From NCBI RefSeq assembly GCF_900177415.1, contig NZ_FXAF01000008.1:434001-498000 (forward strand): 64,000 bases of DNA, written 5' to 3'. Under the pieces are notes generated by a model. That model was not told the DNA's origin. It made no database searches and was given only the letters and a program-made list of their open reading frames with translations. Position numbers and translations under genes: made by a program. This DNA is from Xaviernesmea oryzae (GTDB taxonomy: Bacteria > Pseudomonadota > Alphaproteobacteria > Rhizobiales > Rhizobiaceae). Shown one piece after another: positions 26,934-34,897 of the stretch (positions within the stretch are counted from its first letter, which is position 1; each line of letters starts with the position of its first letter).

Positions 26934-27557
26934 ATGAGAGGCGCCAAGAGGTTGACCCGCGCGCAGCAGAAGGCCTTGCGGCCATTGCAGATTCTCGAGG
27001 CCGCCTTCGAGGAATTCGTCAAAAGCGGCTACTCAGCCACGAGGGTGGAGGACGTGGCCGAGAGAGTCGGCGTTACCAAAGGGACAGTCTACGTCTATTT
27101 CGAGACGAAGGAAAAACTCTTCGAAGCGATGATCCAGCACATTTCAGTGCCGTTCGAGGAGGTCCTGGAAAGCGCTGCCCTTTTGCATGGCAGTTCGTTC
27201 CAAAAGCTTATTTCTTTTCTCGATCTTCTTTATGATCAGATAGCAGAAAACCGCAAAACACGAGAACTGCTGAGGTTCGTTATCTCGGAGGGCCACAGGT
27301 TTCCGGACTTGATAGACGAACACCATCACCAGTTCATCGCGCCAATTATCGCAAAGGTGGAAGAGTTGCTCCAACAGGGTGCGGCTTCGGGAGAATTTCG
27401 GGAGATCCCGACCGGGTTTCCCGACCTGGTGATCGCGCCCATTCTCACCACAACGGTGTTGCGGCTGATTTTCGACAAGCGCATGGACGTCGATCGCGAC
27501 GGTCTCCTGAACGCACACGCGGAGATGATGTTGCACGCTCTGACGGTAGCCAAATGA
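26934..27557 (+). CDS. TetR/AcrR-family repressor of the efflux operon
   Basis: A 207-residue TetR-family regulator. The N-terminal helix-turn-helix spans about residues 18-64 (ILEAAFEEFVKSGYSATRVEDVAERVGVTKGTVYVYFETKEKLFEAMI). The rest is a helical ligand-binding and dimerisation domain. GGAG lies nine bases before ATG 26934. It diverges from the RND operon with the inverted repeat at 26860-26881 between them, so it most likely represses the pump until a pump substrate binds. The ligand is unknown. Confidence 0.92.
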   Translation: MRGAKRLTRAQQKALRPLQILEAAFEEFVKSGYSATRVEDVAERVGVTKGTVYVYFETKEKLFEAMIQHISVPFEEVLESAALLHGSSFQKLISFLDLLYDQIAENRKTRELLRFVISEGHRFPDLIDEHHHQFIAPIIAKVEELLQQGAASGEFREIPTGFPDLVIAPILTTTVLRLIFDKRMDVDRDGLLNAHAEMMLHALTVAK

Positions 27558-27673
27558 GGCGCAACAATCTCACGGGCAGCGGCCTGAAGGTTGAGGAGAG
27601 GTACGCCGGCCGCACGCCGAGGCCTTGGCGGTGCAACCTCCCCGGTTTCAGGGCCGATCCGACTTGTTTTGCC

Positions 27674-29359
27674 TCAGGCAGAAGCGGATGAGGCTTCTTC
27701 GGGCCGCCGGCGATGGCTTACCAGGCCCAGGGCCACCGTCGAGAGGGCACGAAGACGAACATCGGCGTCCGGATTTGCAAATGCCGCGTCCAGCATGCCG
27801 GCATACTCATCCAGCCTCGACAATTCCTGATCGAAAACATGGGCGTGGAGGGGCTCACCGTAATTGGCGTCCGCAAACTCCTGTGCCGCGAGGCCCAGCA
27901 TGAAATAGCCGACGGCTCGATCCGGATCGGTGATCGCTGCTTCCTGTGCGGCGACGGCGGCTGCGTGATAGGCGCGCACCGCATTGCCCTTCTGGCGGAT
28001 GATATCGGTGATCTTGGTGAACATGGGACCGGATTCCTTTGCTGTCTGGCTGGCAGCCCTGGCTTGGTGAAAGGCTTGGTTCGGATCATTCAGAAACTGG
28101 TAGAGGACGGACGCGGCGGTCTTGAAATCGTCGATGTCCATCGCCTCCTGCGGATTGTGCGATCCGTTGCGGTTTCGCACGAAAATCATGCCGGATGGAA
28201 TGTCGGCTTCGGAAAAGACGGCTGCGTCGTGACCGCCGCCGGAGGGAATGAGTGCCGGCGGGACGCCGATCGTTTCTGCTGCCCGGGTCAGTGCTGCGAT
28301 GAGCGTCTTGCTGCAGAGGGCCGGGCTGGTCCACAGCGCCGTGCCGAGATCGAAGCGGATGCTGCGTTCGCGCTCGATGCGGGCGACATGCTTGAGGACG
28401 AGGGCGTGCATGGTCTCCAGCATGTCGCGATCCTGGCTGCGGATATCGAGGCTGAATTCGACACTGTCCGGAATACGGGAAAGCGCGTGCTTCTGCTGGT
28501 CGGTCGAGACCATGCCGCTGGTGACCACGAGGTCGCGGCCCTTTGCGACGAAATCGTGCCAGGCAGCATCGAGCACATTCAGGAGTTCCGCCATGGCGAG
28601 CACCGGGTCGTGTCGGTAGGCGAGGGGAACGGCGCCGGAATGGCCGGCCTCGCCGAAGCAGGCGATCTTCTTGTAGCGGAAATTGCCGCGGATGCCGGAT
28701 ACGACCGCCGCCGGAAGGTTCCGCTCGATCAGCACCGGTCCCTGTTCGATATGCAGTTCGAGATAGGCCTTGACCGCTGCGCGGTCGAGAAGCGGCTTGC
28801 CGGCCCGAACGGGCGCCATATCGACGCCGATAGCCTGCATGTGTTCATCGAGGGAGCGGCCGTCTTGCTTGTGGCGGGCTGCGAGTTCAGCCGCGGAGAG
28901 TACGCCAAGCAATGCTTTGGAACCCATGTAGCAGGGGCCGAACCAGGCGCTTTCCTCACCGCGCATGGCGATGACCTTGACTGGTTCGGCGAAACGGGAG
29001 CCTTCTCGTCTGGCCCGGACAAGGCAGAGAAGTCCGGCCAGCACGCCGGCAAGCCCATCGAAATTGCCGCCTCGCGGGACGCTGTCCACATGCGAACCGA
29101 TGAGGATGTATTGCAGCGCATCGCTATGCTCAGGCAGCGAAAAGACGACGTTGCGGCCGGCATCCCATTGCGCGGCAAGCCCTTCCGAGCGGGCGAAACC
29201 GGCCAGGAATTGCAGCGTCTCGGTCTCGATCTTCGAGAAGGCAGGACGGCTGACGCCCTCCACATCCGCGGTACGCGTGGCGATTTCTGCGAACAGCTTC
29301 GTTGCCAGGCTGCCGATATCGAAGCATGCGGATCTTTCGAGAACGGCGGCGTTCATCAT
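27674..29359 (-). CDS. M20-family carbamoylase/amidase with C-terminal extension
   Basis: A 561-residue Zn-dependent amidase of the hydantoinase/carbamoylase family (N-carbamoyl-amino-acid hydrolases, beta-ureidopropionase-like, ureidosuccinase-like). Catalytic signatures are GSHVDSVPRGGNFDGLAGV (metal His and Asp), RGEESAWFGPCYMGSKA, ELHIEQGPVLI and the C-terminal SGGGHDAAVFSEADIPSGMIFVRN...SHN. A normal member ends near residue 425; about 135 extra helical residues follow (AYHAAAVAAQEAAITDPDRA and onward), unlike the family. It overlaps pyrD by four bases as ATGA, in an operon pyrK-pyrD-amidase. N-carbamoyl-aspartate or N-carbamoyl-beta-alanine are sensible substrates (inference). Confidence 0.88.
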   Translation of the reverse strand: MMNAAVLERSACFDIGSLATKLFAEIATRTADVEGVSRPAFSKIETETLQFLAGFARSEGLAAQWDAGRNVVFSLPEHSDALQYILIGSHVDSVPRGGNFDGLAGVLAGLLCLVRARREGSRFAEPVKVIAMRGEESAWFGPCYMGSKALLGVLSAAELAARHKQDGRSLDEHMQAIGVDMAPVRAGKPLLDRAAVKAYLELHIEQGPVLIERNLPAAVVSGIRGNFRYKKIACFGEAGHSGAVPLAYRHDPVLAMAELLNVLDAAWHDFVAKGRDLVVTSGMVSTDQQKHALSRIPDSVEFSLDIRSQDRDMLETMHALVLKHVARIERERSIRFDLGTALWTSPALCSKTLIAALTRAAETIGVPPALIPSGGGHDAAVFSEADIPSGMIFVRNRNGSHNPQEAMDIDDFKTAASVLYQFLNDPNQAFHQARAASQTAKESGPMFTKITDIIRQKGNAVRAYHAAAVAAQEAAITDPDRAVGYFMLGLAAQEFADANYGEPLHAHVFDQELSRLDEYAGMLDAAFANPDADVRLRALSTVALGLVSHRRRPEEASSASA

Positions 29360-30291
29360 GCATACTCCGCAAGGGTTAAGGCCTCGCCGGTGACGGCGAC
29401 CGTGCCGATCAGCGCGTCGACGGAAGAAAGGCCGCGCTCTTCGAGGGCTTTGTCCAAGTCGCGGATGAGGCGCGGCATGGTGGTGGGGCTGATGAAGGTG
29501 GCGGTACCCACCTGCACCGCACGGGCGCCGGCGATCAGGTATTCGAGCACGTCGTCAATGGTGGCGATGCCGCCGCAGCCGATGACGGGAATGGAGACGG
29601 CGCGGGCGCATTGGTAGGTCATGCGCAGCGTGATCGGCTTGAGTGCCGGGCCGGAAAGCCCGCCCATGATATTGCCGAGCCTGACGCGGCCGGTGCGGCT
29701 GTCGATCGCCATGGCGAGCATGGTGTTGGCGGTGACGAGCGCGTCGGCGCCTGCCGCTTCCGCGGCCTGCGCGACTTCGACGACTTCGCCTGTGTTGGGC
29801 GACAGCTTCGCCCAAAGCGGCAGAGGCGTTGCGGATCGCATCTTTCGTATAACGTCGCCGGTCGCGCCTGGCCGCATGGCGAAGGCTTTCCCGTCGTCCT
29901 CGATATTGGGGCAGGAAATATTGATTTCGATGGCCGCGACGCCGCGCACGCTGACCTCTTCGGCGAAGCGGGCGAATTCATCGGCCGTATTGGCGGAGAT
30001 GCTGATCACCAGCGGTACGTCGTAACTCGCGTAGAACGGTACGACGTTGTCGATGAACGCCCGAGCGCCCTTGCTCGGGATGCCGATCGAATTCAGCATC
30101 GCACCATTGATTTCGCAGACGCGAGGCACAGGATTGCCGGCGCGCTTTCCGCGCGTGATGGTCTTCGTCACATGAGCGCCGAGGCATTCGAGATCGAAGA
30201 CCTCGGCAAGCTCCTCCGAAAATGTGCCGGAAGCCGGCATGATCGGGTTTTTGAGCGTCAATGCGCCGATTTTCGTGGAAAGGTCGGCCAT
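29356..30291 (-). CDS. pyrD: Dihydroorotate dehydrogenase class 1B, catalytic subunit
   Basis: A 311-residue FMN TIM-barrel enzyme. The start at ATG 30291 overlaps the pyrK stop (TGATG). Motifs are NPIMPASGTFS, the conserved KTITRGKRAGNPVPRV with the FMN-contacting Lys, EINISCPNIEDDGKAF with the active-site Cys typical of class 1 enzymes, and GGIATIDDVLEYLIAGARAVQVGTA. Class 1B enzymes pair with PyrK and use NAD, unlike the quinone-linked class 2 enzyme usual in alphaproteobacteria. This is therefore likely an accessory enzyme. It may run in either direction, interconverting dihydroorotate and orotate. Neighbours suggest pyrimidine catabolism or salvage. Confidence 0.92.
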   Translation of the reverse strand: MADLSTKIGALTLKNPIMPASGTFSEELAEVFDLECLGAHVTKTITRGKRAGNPVPRVCEINGAMLNSIGIPSKGARAFIDNVVPFYASYDVPLVISISANTADEFARFAEEVSVRGVAAIEINISCPNIEDDGKAFAMRPGATGDVIRKMRSATPLPLWAKLSPNTGEVVEVAQAAEAAGADALVTANTMLAMAIDSRTGRVRLGNIMGGLSGPALKPITLRMTYQCARAVSIPVIGCGGIATIDDVLEYLIAGARAVQVGTATFISPTTMPRLIRDLDKALEERGLSSVDALIGTVAVTGEALTLAEYA

Positions 30292-31139
30292 CACAGTACC
30301 TCCTGCAGGCCGAAGACGGGACCTTCGCGACAGACCCGAAGATTGACCGCGCCGCCATCGCGCTGGAAGGGGCGCACGCATGCCTGACACATGCCGATGC
30401 CGCAGGCCATGTGCTGTTCGAGCGCGACCTGGCCCCCGATGCCGTGGCGGGCGCCGATCTCCTGCAGCATCCGGACGAGCCGCGAAGAACCGCAGGTGAA
30501 GAAGGCGTCAATGCCTCGGCTGCGAACCAGGCCCTCGACCAGAGGCGTCAGGCTCTCGATACCGGAATTGCCTTCCGTGTCAGTTACGGTGATGACCTCC
30601 GCGCCGAAGGAGCGAAAGAGATCGGTGGACATCAGGAGTTCCGGCGATCGGGCGCTGCAGATCGCCACCGGCCTTTTGCCGAGGCGGGCGCATTCCCGGG
30701 CGAGTGGCGCAAGCGTCGCAAGCCCGACGCCGCGGGCAAGCAGCAGCGGCCGCCGCCATTCGGGCCTCATTTCGAAACCCTGTCCGAGCGGTCCGACGAC
30801 GTTCAAGAATTCGCCCGGCCGAAGCTCTGCCATGGCGCCGGTGCCGGCACCGGCGACCTTGTAGAGGAAAGATAGCTCGCTCTTTGACCGGTCATAGGAA
30901 TAGATGCTCATCGGCCGACGGAGATAGGGCTGAAAACGGTCCGTCTGCGGGCAGAGAAGATGGAAGAATTGGCCCGGTTCGCAATCCAGCACGGAGGGTG
31001 GCGCGGCAAGTACGAGCAATCGGTATTGCCCATTTACCCATTCATGGGATTTGATGCGGCACTCCACCTCGTGGATCGAGGCGTGCGGCGAGGCGCCGAG
31101 AGGGGCTGAATCGGGAACGACGCAAAGGCTTGCTGACAT
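30291..31139 (-). CDS. pyrK: Dihydroorotate dehydrogenase electron-transfer subunit
   Basis: A 282-residue FAD/[2Fe-2S] subunit of class 1B dihydroorotate dehydrogenase. It has the ferredoxin-reductase FAD motif (YLRRPMSIYS), the GxGT/NAD region (VAGAGTG and GVGLATLAPLAREC), and C-terminal cluster cysteines CGIGMCQAC followed by a downstream VC. It passes electrons from PyrD to NAD. It is the first gene of the minus-strand operon, and about 340 bases of leader separate it from the XRE gene start. Confidence 0.9.
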   Translation of the reverse strand: MSASLCVVPDSAPLGASPHASIHEVECRIKSHEWVNGQYRLLVLAAPPSVLDCEPGQFFHLLCPQTDRFQPYLRRPMSIYSYDRSKSELSFLYKVAGAGTGAMAELRPGEFLNVVGPLGQGFEMRPEWRRPLLLARGVGLATLAPLARECARLGKRPVAICSARSPELLMSTDLFRSFGAEVITVTDTEGNSGIESLTPLVEGLVRSRGIDAFFTCGSSRLVRMLQEIGARHGIGGQVALEQHMACGIGMCQACVRPFQRDGGAVNLRVCREGPVFGLQEVL

Positions 31140-31316
31140 GACAGTTTCCGGAATCGAAAAGGAATGCCCCCTTCGGCGGTTCCAGTCCGCCGGTCGAAGG
31201 CAATATGTGTGGAGAAGGCGACGGGGATCAGCTGCTGGCCCTGAACATGGGGCCGGTTCGTCGCGCGCGGCCGGTCGCTAGGATCAGCGTCGGGCGGAAT
31301 GGCGGTCGGACGTCAT
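31140..31316 (-). promoter_or_regulatory. pyrK leader with short ORF and hairpin
   Basis: Reading the minus strand, AGGGAG precedes an ATG at 31316 that opens an 11-codon frame (MTSDRHSARR) ending at 31284. A hairpin CGGCGG/CCGCCG at 31174-31192, with the flanking arms CCTTC and GAAGG, lies just before pyrK. A long leader with short ORF plus hairpin is the layout of a translational or transcriptional attenuator, but no known riboswitch class was recognised. Confidence 0.35.
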
Positions 31317-31378
31317 AGGGTGCTCCCTGCGTTCAAAAACAAAGCCTAATTTGGAAATACGAGAGCTGTCAAGACGAT

Positions 31379-31392
31379 TCTCAAAAATGAGA
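31379..31392. promoter_or_regulatory. XRE operator copy 1: TCTCA-N4-TGAGA
   Basis: TCTCA at 31379-31383 and TGAGA at 31388-31392 with spacer AAAA, then TTTTTC. The same pattern plus the same TTTTTC tail recurs at 32426-32439, the only other copy I found. It sits between the divergent pyrK operon and the XRE gene. Confidence 0.6.
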
Positions 31393-31483
31393 TTTTTCGC
31401 ATGAAAATTATCTTCGTTGCGAATTGTCCATTTTTTGTATAGAGAGTCGAAGATTTGACAACAATGTGACGAGAGGAATCGCC

Positions 31484-32380
31484 TTGGACTTCGTGAGTTC
31501 CACAGAGGATGTCGGGCGTCGCCTTCGCGCTTTTCGCATGGGGGCAGGACTTACGCCGGAGGAGCTTGCCGCCCGGGCCGGCGTCTCGCGCGCAGCCATC
31601 TACCGCTACGAATCCGGCAAGCCGCCCAAGGTCGACACGCTTGGCAAGATCGCCGACCTGCTCGGGGTCTCGCTCCCAACGCTGCTCGGTGTCGGGGTGG
31701 AATACATTGCCTCGGCGATCAGCTTCTTCGAACGCATGCGCCAGATGGAAGAAGATGTGGACCAGATCACCGTCATGTTCGGTCCCGTCTCCTATCTTCT
31801 GACCACGGATCGCTATGACGAGCTTTTGCCGAAAGTGCTGGACGAGAGCATTCCGCAGGATGTGGGTGACAGGGCAGCTGCAGTGCGCGAGATCGGCGCC
31901 CTTGTGGATATCCTCCAGACCCGCAAGGAGACCTTCCGCCGCCGTCGCCCGAATATCGTCAGCCTGGTATCGGCTGCGGAGCTGGAGGAATTCGGCCGTG
32001 TCGGCTTCATCGGCGCGTACAATCCGCCAGGCGTCAAACTGTCCGAGCGCCAGGCGGCGGCCCGCGATGAGATCGGCAACATCGTCCGGATGCTGCGGGA
32101 GCAGCCGATCGGCGTGCAGATCGGCGTCGTGATCGATTCCATGCCGGGAGCGAGCTTTCAGATTTTCAAGCGGGCCGACAAGGCGCAGGTGGCCGTCAGC
32201 CCTTTCCGGCTTGGCTCCTTCGCCAATATCCGCGTTGGTGTTGCGACCATCACGGCAGCGGCCGAAGCGGTGCATCTCTATGGCGGCATGACCGATCAAT
32301 TATGGCGGCGCAGCCTGAAGGGCGATCAGGCCGCCGACTTCATCGAGAAGAACGTTTTGAACCGGCAGGCCGCCGCGTGA
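31484..32380 (+). CDS. XRE-family transcriptional regulator of the pyrimidine locus
   Basis: A 298-residue regulator. TTG 31484 is chosen because GAGAGGA lies seven bases upstream; the next possible start is GTG 31493. The N-terminal Cro/CI-type helix-turn-helix spans about residues 8-62 (LRAFRMGAGLTPEELAARAGVSRAAIYRYESGKPPKVDTLGKIADLLGVSLPTLL). The remaining 230 residues form an unassigned sensor domain. It is flanked by the pyrKD-amidase operon (minus) and the ABC/nucleoside operon (plus), each with a TCTCA-N4-TGAGA operator in front, so it probably controls both. The effector is unknown; a pyrimidine base or nucleoside is a reasonable guess. Confidence 0.85.
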   Translation: MDFVSSTEDVGRRLRAFRMGAGLTPEELAARAGVSRAAIYRYESGKPPKVDTLGKIADLLGVSLPTLLGVGVEYIASAISFFERMRQMEEDVDQITVMFGPVSYLLTTDRYDELLPKVLDESIPQDVGDRAAAVREIGALVDILQTRKETFRRRRPNIVSLVSAAELEEFGRVGFIGAYNPPGVKLSERQAAARDEIGNIVRMLREQPIGVQIGVVIDSMPGASFQIFKRADKAQVAVSPFRLGSFANIRVGVATITAAAEAVHLYGGMTDQLWRRSLKGDQAADFIEKNVLNRQAAA

Positions 32381-32425
32381 ACACCATTCCAATGTTGAAG
32401 TTCGCCCGCGCAATTTTGATACAAA

Positions 32426-32439
32426 TCTCAACTTTGAGA
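32426..32439. promoter_or_regulatory. XRE operator copy 2: TCTCA-N4-TGAGA
   Basis: TCTCA 32426-32430 and TGAGA 32435-32439 with spacer ACTT, followed by TTTTTC, 116 bases before the ABC ATPase gene. It is the match of the site at 31379-31392. Confidence 0.6.
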
Positions 32440-32554
32440 TTTTTCTTGCGCCGGTGAAAGTTTTGTGAAAGCTTGGCCGCTTTCCCAGGCGGGCTGACGG
32501 TCGCAGAGGACATCGTTCCTCCAAAAAGCCAATGGCTGTCCCGCTTCTAAAGGC

Positions 32555-33340
32555 ATGGAGTTTTCGGTGGCGCAATCGGAGCGGATGATCGACATAGCGG
32601 GTGTTCACAAGACATTCGTCGCGGACCATGGGACGGTGACGGCGCTGGAGCCGGTGACCATCACCATCAGGGAAGGCGAGTTCATCTCGATTGTCGGCCC
32701 TTCCGGCTGCGGCAAGTCCACCCTGCTGCGCCTTATCTCCGGCCTCGACCATGCGACCGGCGGTACGATCACGCTTGACGTCTCCGGCCGCAAGCGTCCC
32801 GTCGGTTTCGTTTTCCAGGAGCCGGTACTACTGCCGTGGAAAACGATCCTCGACAATGTCCGTTTCCCGCTCGACACCGCCGGGGTCGGCCGCGCCGAAG
32901 GCGACAAGGTGGCGCTCGACCTCATCAAGATGGTCGGGCTTTCGGGCTTTGAAAAAGCGCTGCCGCGCCAGCTTTCCGGCGGCATGCGCCAGCGCGCGGC
33001 GATCGCCCGCTCGCTCTCCGACGATCCGCCGATCCTGCTGATGGACGAGCCCTTCTCGGCTGTCGACCTTCTTACCCGCGATACGCTGAACGACGAGCTG
33101 CTGCGCATCTGGCAGTCGACCGGCAAGACCATCCTCCTGGTCACTCACAGCGTCGAGGAGGCCGCCTATCTTGCTGACCGGGTGATGGTGATGACCGCGC
33201 GCCCCGGCAAGCTGAAATGTGTCCACGACGTCGACCTGGCCCGCCCGCGGGGCGAGGAGACCAAGCTCGATCCGGCCTATCATGCGCTCGTCGCGCAGCT
33301 TCGCCGCGATCTCAGAACACCTGGCGGGGAGGCGCATTGA
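32555..33340 (+). CDS. ABC transporter ATP-binding protein (NMT1-type importer)
   Basis: A 261-residue ATPase of the nitrate/sulfonate/taurine-type importer class. Walker A GPSGCGKSTLLRL (about 49-61), Q-loop FVFQEPVLLPW, signature LSGGMRQRAAIARSL, Walker B ILLMDEPFSAVD and switch His VTHSVEEAAYLADRV are intact. The first codon is ATG 32555. It begins the operon ATPase, permease, phosphorylase, binding protein, permease, phosphopentomutase. All genes overlap or nearly touch, so it is one transcription unit under the operator at 32426-32439. Confidence 0.93.
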   Translation: MEFSVAQSERMIDIAGVHKTFVADHGTVTALEPVTITIREGEFISIVGPSGCGKSTLLRLISGLDHATGGTITLDVSGRKRPVGFVFQEPVLLPWKTILDNVRFPLDTAGVGRAEGDKVALDLIKMVGLSGFEKALPRQLSGGMRQRAAIARSLSDDPPILLMDEPFSAVDLLTRDTLNDELLRIWQSTGKTILLVTHSVEEAAYLADRVMVMTARPGKLKCVHDVDLARPRGEETKLDPAYHALVAQLRRDLRTPGGEAH

Positions 33341-34107
33341 TGAGCCGGCGCCTGACCGCGTGGATCGATTACGCGCTGGCACTTGTCGTGCTTCTCGCCG
33401 CCTGGTGGTTTGCGACTGGGCCGATGGCGCTGCCGACCTATCTCCTGCCGTCGCCGTTGCGCACCTGGAACGCGCTGGTGGGCATCGCGGTGTCCGGCGA
33501 GCTCTGGCTGCATCTCGGCTTCACGCTCCAGAACATCATCCTCGGCCTCGCGCTCGGCTGCATCGCGGGAATAGCGCTCGCCTATGTCATGACGCGGTTT
33601 CCCAAGCTCGCCGTCTGGCTCGACGGGCCGCTTGTCATCCTCCAGACGGCGCCGAAGATCGCGCTTGCGCCGCTCTTCGTCGTCTGGTTCGGCTTCGGCG
33701 TCACGTCGAAGATCATCCTCATCTTCTCGCTGGTCTTCTTTCCGGTCTTCATCGGTGCGATCGCCGGCTTCCGGTCTCTCGACCCGATGATGAAGGATCT
33801 CGCAAAGCTTCTGGGTCTCAGCACCGTTCAGCGCTTCCGGCAGATCGAGTTGCCGTCCGCGATGCCGGAAGTCTTCGTCGGCCTGAAGATCGGCGCCGTG
33901 CAGGCGCTGGTGGGCGCCGTTCTGGCGGAGTGGATGGCCGGCAAGTTCGGATTGGGTTACCTGATGACCTTTGCCGCGGCGACCTACAAGACGCCGCTGC
34001 TTTTTGCCGCCGTCCTGATGACCGTGGTGCTCGGCCTTTTGCTGCATGTCGTGCTGACCGTTCTCGAAAACCGGCTGCTCTCCTGGAAGGGCGCGAAGAA
34101 TGGCTAG
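33340..34107 (+). CDS. ABC transporter permease 1
   Basis: A 255-residue inner-membrane permease with about six hydrophobic segments. The EAA loop that docks on the ATPase is visible as LDPMMKDLAKLLGLSTVQRFRQIELPSAMPEVFVGLKIG. ATG 33340 overlaps the ATPase stop codon by one base. The second permease at 35901-36644 suggests a heterodimeric channel. Confidence 0.92.
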   Translation: MSRRLTAWIDYALALVVLLAAWWFATGPMALPTYLLPSPLRTWNALVGIAVSGELWLHLGFTLQNIILGLALGCIAGIALAYVMTRFPKLAVWLDGPLVILQTAPKIALAPLFVVWFGFGVTSKIILIFSLVFFPVFIGAIAGFRSLDPMMKDLAKLLGLSTVQRFRQIELPSAMPEVFVGLKIGAVQALVGAVLAEWMAGKFGLGYLMTFAAATYKTPLLFAAVLMTVVLGLLLHVVLTVLENRLLSWKGAKNG

Positions 34108-34897
34108 GACGAGCGCTGCTTTCCCTTGGAAGAACGGTCGCCCGCCGCATCTGCCCTGTGGCCCCGGCGATATCGCCGAGAATGTTCTGACGCCGGGCGA
34201 TCCAGACCGTGTGCGGCTGCTTGCCGATATGCTGGAGGACGTCACCGATTTCGGCCGCAAGCGGGAATTCGCCGTCATCACCGGCAGCTATGAAGGCCAG
34301 CTGCTCACCGTCTGCTCCACCGGTATCGGCGGGCCATCCACCGAGATCGCCCTGGTCGAACTCGCCATGCTGGGCGCCAAACGTGTCGTCCGCATCGGCG
34401 GCATGTCGTCACTTGTGGCGGAATATGCGACCGGCAGCTTCGTCGCTGTCGACAGCGCGATCGGCGATACCGGCACGGCGTTGACCTACCGCGCCGCCGG
34501 CGGAGAGGCCAAGGCTTCGCCGCGTATCGTCGCCGGCCTCGTGGGAGCCGCCGCGGAACTCGGGCTCGTCTGCCGTCCCGGCATGGTCGCTTCGGCAGAC
34601 AGCTATTATTTCGGCCAGGACCGCCGTTACCGCCCCGTTGACGACGGGAAGGACGTGGCCGGCAATTTCATCGATCGCTTCCAGGCCCAGGGCGCCATCG
34701 GCGTCGAGATGGAAAGCGAGATCATCATGACCGTCGGCGGGGCGATCGGCCTCGAAACCGGTTGCCTACTTGGTGTCCATGGAAATCGCGCCACCGACGA
34801 TTGGCTCGACGACTATGAGACAACCCAGCGAAACCTTCTGCGTATTGCAGGAAGGGCATTTTCCTCCACAGAATGGGAACTCAGGAGCCAATCATGA
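34100..34897 (+). CDS. Nucleoside phosphorylase (uridine phosphorylase-like)
   Basis: A 265-residue NP-I family phosphorylase that cleaves a nucleoside with phosphate to the free base and (deoxy)ribose 1-phosphate. Markers are the N-terminal LTPGDPDRVRLLADML (phosphate-binding Gly/Asp/Arg), STGIGGPSTEIALVELA, and GVEMESEII with the ribose-binding Glu/Met/Glu. Similarity is nearest to uridine phosphorylases, though purine specificity cannot be excluded. It overlaps permease 1 by eight bases and the binding protein by four. The sugar phosphate would be handled by the phosphopentomutase at the end of the operon. Confidence 0.88.
   Translation: MARTSAAFPWKNGRPPHLPCGPGDIAENVLTPGDPDRVRLLADMLEDVTDFGRKREFAVITGSYEGQLLTVCSTGIGGPSTEIALVELAMLGAKRVVRIGGMSSLVAEYATGSFVAVDSAIGDTGTALTYRAAGGEAKASPRIVAGLVGAAAELGLVCRPGMVASADSYYFGQDRRYRPVDDGKDVAGNFIDRFQAQGAIGVEMESEIIMTVGGAIGLETGCLLGVHGNRATDDWLDDYETTQRNLLRIAGRAFSSTEWELRSQS

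Noticed and set aside
27713-29617. 634-codon plus-strand frame
   Set aside because: Opposite the carbamoylase and pyrD; no signature or ribosome binding site.
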